DNA from: Rhodobacterales bacterium CG2_30_65_12
GTDB taxonomy: Bacteria; Pseudomonadota; Alphaproteobacteria; Rhodobacterales; Rhodobacteraceae
Length of the DNA: 6,923 nucleotides
Direction: 5' to 3'
Assembly (NCBI GenBank): GCA_001873585.1
Contig: MNZL01000048.1
Span: forward strand, 1 to 6,923
The translations under genes and the position numbers were made by a program. Below the pieces are notes generated by a model. It searched no databases, had not been told where the DNA came from, and worked only from the letters and a program-made list of their open reading frames with translations. This document shows positions 4,626-6,923 of this stretch, piece by piece (positions within the stretch are counted from its first letter, which is position 1; each line of letters starts with the position of its first letter).

Positions 4626-6827
4626 ATGGCTGATTTCACTCTGAAAACCGGCGCGGACGGCGTCGCCATCATCACCTGGGACTGCTCCGGAAAGAGCATG
4701 AACGTGCTCTCCTTCAAGGCGCTCGCCGAGCTTGACGCCTGTATCGACCAGGTGCTCGCCGACGCGGGCATAAAGGGCGCGGTGATCACCTCCGGCAAAG
4801 ACAGCTTCGCGGGCGGGATGGACCTCAATATTCTCGCCAGCTTGCGCGATGCGGTCGAGGGCGAGCCCGCGCGGGGCATTTTTGATGGCGTGATGCGGAT
4901 GCACGCCATCCTGCGCAAGATCGAGCTTGCGGGGATGGATTTCAAAACCAAAAAAGGCGGCAAACCGATTGCCGCGACGATGACAGGCACCGGGCTCGGC
5001 ATCGGCTATGAACTGCCGCTCGCGTGCCACCGGATTTTCGTTGCCGATAACCCCAAGGCCAGGATCGGCCTGCCCGAGATCATGGTCGGGCTGTTCCCCG
5101 GTGCCGGTGGCACCACCCGGCTGATGCGCAAGCTCGGCGCGATGGCCGCCGCGCCCTATCTGCTTGAGGGCAAGACGCTTGAGCCTGCCAAGGCCAAGGC
5201 CGCCGGGCTGGTGGATGAGGTTGTCGCCGCCGATGAGCTTCTCGACGCCGCGCGCGCCTGGGTGCTGGCCGCCACCGATGCCGACCTCGTCAAGCCGTGG
5301 GATGCCAGGGGCTACAAGATGCCCGGTGGCGCGCCCTATACGGCTGCCGGTTTTCCCACCTTCATGGGCGCTGCGGTGATGGTGAACGCCAATACCAAGG
5401 GCGTCTACCCCGCCGCCAAGGCGCTGCTCGCCGCCGCTTATGAAGGCGCGTTGGTGAGCTTTGACGAGGCGCTGAAGATCGAGGCGCGGTGGTTCACCAA
5501 GGTCGTGCTCGACCCCACCTCGGGCGCGATGATCCGCTCACTGTTTATCAACAAGGGTGCGCTGGAGAAAGGCGCGGTGCGGCCCGAGGACATTCCCGAC
5601 CAGCGGGTGAAAAAGCTCGGCGTGCTGGGGGCGGGGATGATGGGCGCGGGAATCGCGCTGGTCTCGGCCATGGCGGGGATCGAGGTGGTGCTGATCGACT
5701 CCAGCGACGAAGCCGCCGAACGTGGCAAGGCCTATACGGCGGGCTACATGGACAAGGGCATCGCGCGCGGCAAGGCGACGACGGAGAAGAAGGTCTCTAC
5801 GCTGGCCCGGATCACCGCCACCGCCGATTACGCCGCGCTCACAGGCTGTGATCTGGTGATCGAGGCGGTGTTTGAAGATCCGGGCGTGAAGGCCGAGGCC
5901 ACCGCCAAGGCCGAGGCGGTGCTGGGGGACGATGCGATCTTCGCCACCAACACCTCGACCCTGCCGATCACCGATCTGGCCAAGGCCAGCACCCGGCCCG
6001 GCCAGTTCATCGGCATCCATTTCTTCTCACCGGTCGAAAAGATGGCGCTGGTCGAGATCATCAAGGGCCACGAGACCGGCCCGCGCGCCGTGGCCAAGGC
6101 GCTCGATTTCGTGCGCCAGATCCGCAAGACGCCGATCGTGGTGAACGATGCGCGCTTCTTCTACGCCAACCGCTGCATCATCCCCTATCTCAACGAAGGC
6201 ATCCGAATGGTGGGCGAGGGCGTGGCCCCCTGGCTCGTCGACAATGCCGCGCAGCTTCTCGGCTTTCCGGTCGGCCCGCTGCAACTGGTCGATGAAACCT
6301 CGATCGAGCTTGGCGTGAAGATCGCCAAGGCAACCAGGGCGGCCATGGGCGAGGCCTACGCCGACGCGCCGGTGGATGAAGTGATCTTCTGGATGGCCGA
6401 CGAGGGCCGGATGGGTCGCAAGGCGGGCGCGGGCTTCTATGCCTATGACGACAAGGGCAAACGGCTCGGGTTCTGGCCGGGGCTGGCCGACAAATTCCCC
6501 CATGCCGAGCCGCAGCCCGAGCTGGGCGAGGTGCAGAACCGGCTGATGATGGCGCAGGTGTTGGAAGCGGTGCGCGCGCTGGAAGCCGGCGTGCTCACCG
6601 ACATCCGCGAGGGCGACGTGGCCGCGATCCTCGGCTGGGGCTTCGCACCGTGGTCGGGCGGGCCGTTCTCCTGGCTCGACCGGATCGGCGCAGCACAGGC
6701 GGTGACGATCTGCGACCGGCTCGAAGCCGCCCACGGCGCGCGGTTCAAAGCCCCGGCCCTGCTGCGCGACATGGCCGCGAAAGGCGAGATCTTCTATGCC
6801 CGCTTCGCCCCGGCGGCGGCGGCCTGA
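4626..6827 (+). CDS. fadB: Enoyl-CoA hydratase/3-hydroxyacyl-CoA dehydrogenase, FadB/FadJ type
   Basis: Bifunctional alpha subunit of the fatty-acid oxidation complex: hydrates trans-2-enoyl-CoA, then oxidises the L-3-hydroxyacyl-CoA with NAD+. The 733 residues match FadB/FadJ (about 715-730). The N-terminal crotonase domain (about 1-190) has the oxyanion-hole segment FAGGMDL (61-67) and both expected catalytic acids, E129 in IGYELPLACH and E151 in IGLPEIMVG, followed by FPGAGGTTRL. A helical linker leads to the NAD-binding domain, with GAGMMG (335-340) and the acidic end of strand two in LIDSS. The dehydrogenase catalytic pair is H465 in GIHFFSP and E477 in LVEII, spaced as in E. coli FadB. 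Two C-terminal dehydrogenase domains follow, beginning near NDARFFYANR and ending before the Ala-rich tail. Nothing is missing or broken. The thiolase-first order matches fadIJ rather than fadBA of E. coli, so fadJ is an equally fair name. Confidence 0.94.
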   Translation: MADFTLKTGADGVAIITWDCSGKSMNVLSFKALAELDACIDQVLADAGIKGAVITSGKDSFAGGMDLNILASLRDAVEGEPARGIFDGVMRMHAILRKIELAGMDFKTKKGGKPIAATMTGTGLGIGYELPLACHRIFVADNPKARIGLPEIMVGLFPGAGGTTRLMRKLGAMAAAPYLLEGKTLEPAKAKAAGLVDEVVAADELLDAARAWVLAATDADLVKPWDARGYKMPGGAPYTAAGFPTFMGAAVMVNANTKGVYPAAKALLAAAYEGALVSFDEALKIEARWFTKVVLDPTSGAMIRSLFINKGALEKGAVRPEDIPDQRVKKLGVLGAGMMGAGIALVSAMAGIEVVLIDSSDEAAERGKAYTAGYMDKGIARGKATTEKKVSTLARITATADYAALTGCDLVIEAVFEDPGVKAEATAKAEAVLGDDAIFATNTSTLPITDLAKASTRPGQFIGIHFFSPVEKMALVEIIKGHETGPRAVAKALDFVRQIRKTPIVVNDARFFYANRCIIPYLNEGIRMVGEGVAPWLVDNAAQLLGFPVGPLQLVDETSIELGVKIAKATRAAMGEAYADAPVDEVIFWMADEGRMGRKAGAGFYAYDDKGKRLGFWPGLADKFPHAEPQPELGEVQNRLMMAQVLEAVRALEAGVLTDIREGDVAAILGWGFAPWSGGPFSWLDRIGAAQAVTICDRLEAAHGARFKAPALLRDMAAKGEIFYARFAPAAAA

Positions 6828-6830
6828 ACG

Positions 6831-6858
6831 AAAAAGCCCGCCCCGGCAAGGGGCGGGC
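6831..6858 (-). terminator. Intrinsic terminator hairpin, best fit on the minus strand
   Basis: GCCCGCCCC (6836-6844) and GGGGCGGGC (6850-6858) form a perfect 9-bp stem around GGCAA. AAAAA at 6831-6835 becomes a U tract when read on the minus strand, giving a textbook intrinsic terminator for a gene approaching from the right. On the plus strand the stem lies nine bases after the fadB stop but is followed by CGTCATCG, without a T run, so it may also end fadB transcription but less efficiently. Confidence 0.75.
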
Positions 6859-6923
6859 CGTCATCGTGATTGGCGGGGGAAGGGTATCAGCCCCGGTGCG
6901 TCAGCGTTGAAAACAGCCGCGGG
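6859..6923 (-). other. Right edge; possible 3' end of a convergent gene
   Basis: All three minus-strand frames entering from the right edge close within 65 bases: stops read at 6901-6903, 6887-6889 and 6861-6863. The 6887 stop (peptide ending LFSTLTHRG) lies 28 bases before the terminator stem, a usual distance. The 6861 stop (ending PFPRQSR) lies only two bases from it. The minus-strand terminator makes a convergent gene likely, but too little is visible to choose a frame or name a product. I see no promoter or gene start on the plus strand here. Confidence 0.25.

Noticed and set aside
4149..5030. Minus-strand ORF of 293 codons across the fadA-fadB junction
   Set aside because: It overlaps two genes with intact catalytic motifs, has low-complexity composition and no ribosome binding site.
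1..6923. CRISPR arrays, toxin-antitoxin pairs, defence genes, biosynthetic clusters
   Set aside because: No regularly spaced repeats and no matching protein motifs were seen. The small RHH-like ORF resembles an antitoxin fold, but no toxin gene adjoins it.

Overview
The window looks like chromosomal DNA from an alphaproteobacterium, most likely a member of the Rhodobacteraceae. This rests on the high GC content (judged by eye), the codon use, the family resemblance of the proteins, and the gene order MerR regulator, large acyl-CoA dehydrogenase, small conserved-looking ORF, thiolase, FadB-type multifunctional enzyme. Species cannot be told from this sequence alone.

Layout. Bases 1-198 hold the 3' end of a small protein with a helix-turn-helix-like C-terminus, cut off by the window edge. 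Bases 199-611 are a gap with no convincing gene. It looks less GC-rich than the rest, contains a perfect 9-bp-arm inverted repeat (415-436), and ends in a strong MerR-type operator (541-558) just before the regulator. Bases 612-1010 encode a MerR-family regulator. Bases 1068-2846 encode a 592-residue acyl-CoA dehydrogenase of the large FadE/DmdC-like class. Bases 2846-3058 encode a 70-residue protein that overlaps the dehydrogenase stop by one base and reads like a ribbon-helix-helix fold. Bases 3059-3408 are a 350-bp gap framed by 25-bp inverted repeats. Bases 3409-4614 encode a thiolase and 4626-6827 encode an enoyl-CoA hydratase/3-hydroxyacyl-CoA dehydrogenase. A GC-rich hairpin follows at once, and its A tract makes it a better terminator for a convergent gene on the minus strand.

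How the genes work together. The three enzymes supply all four chemical steps of a beta-oxidation turn: dehydrogenation (FadE/DmdC-like), hydration and second dehydrogenation (FadB-type), and thiolysis (FadA-type). All expected catalytic residues are present. The acyl-CoA synthetase and the electron-transfer flavoprotein that would complete the pathway are not in the window. The MerR protein probably controls the dehydrogenase and itself through the 541-558 dyad. Whether it also controls the thiolase/multifunctional enzyme unit is unclear, because no matching dyad is visible in the 350-bp gap before fadA.

Most of the window is ordinary metabolism. The parts least explained by standard annotation are the small RHH-like protein coupled to the dehydrogenase, the inverted-repeat-flanked 277-bp segment before fadA, and a near-repeat of a TTGCGTGAG/TCACGC dyad in both gaps.
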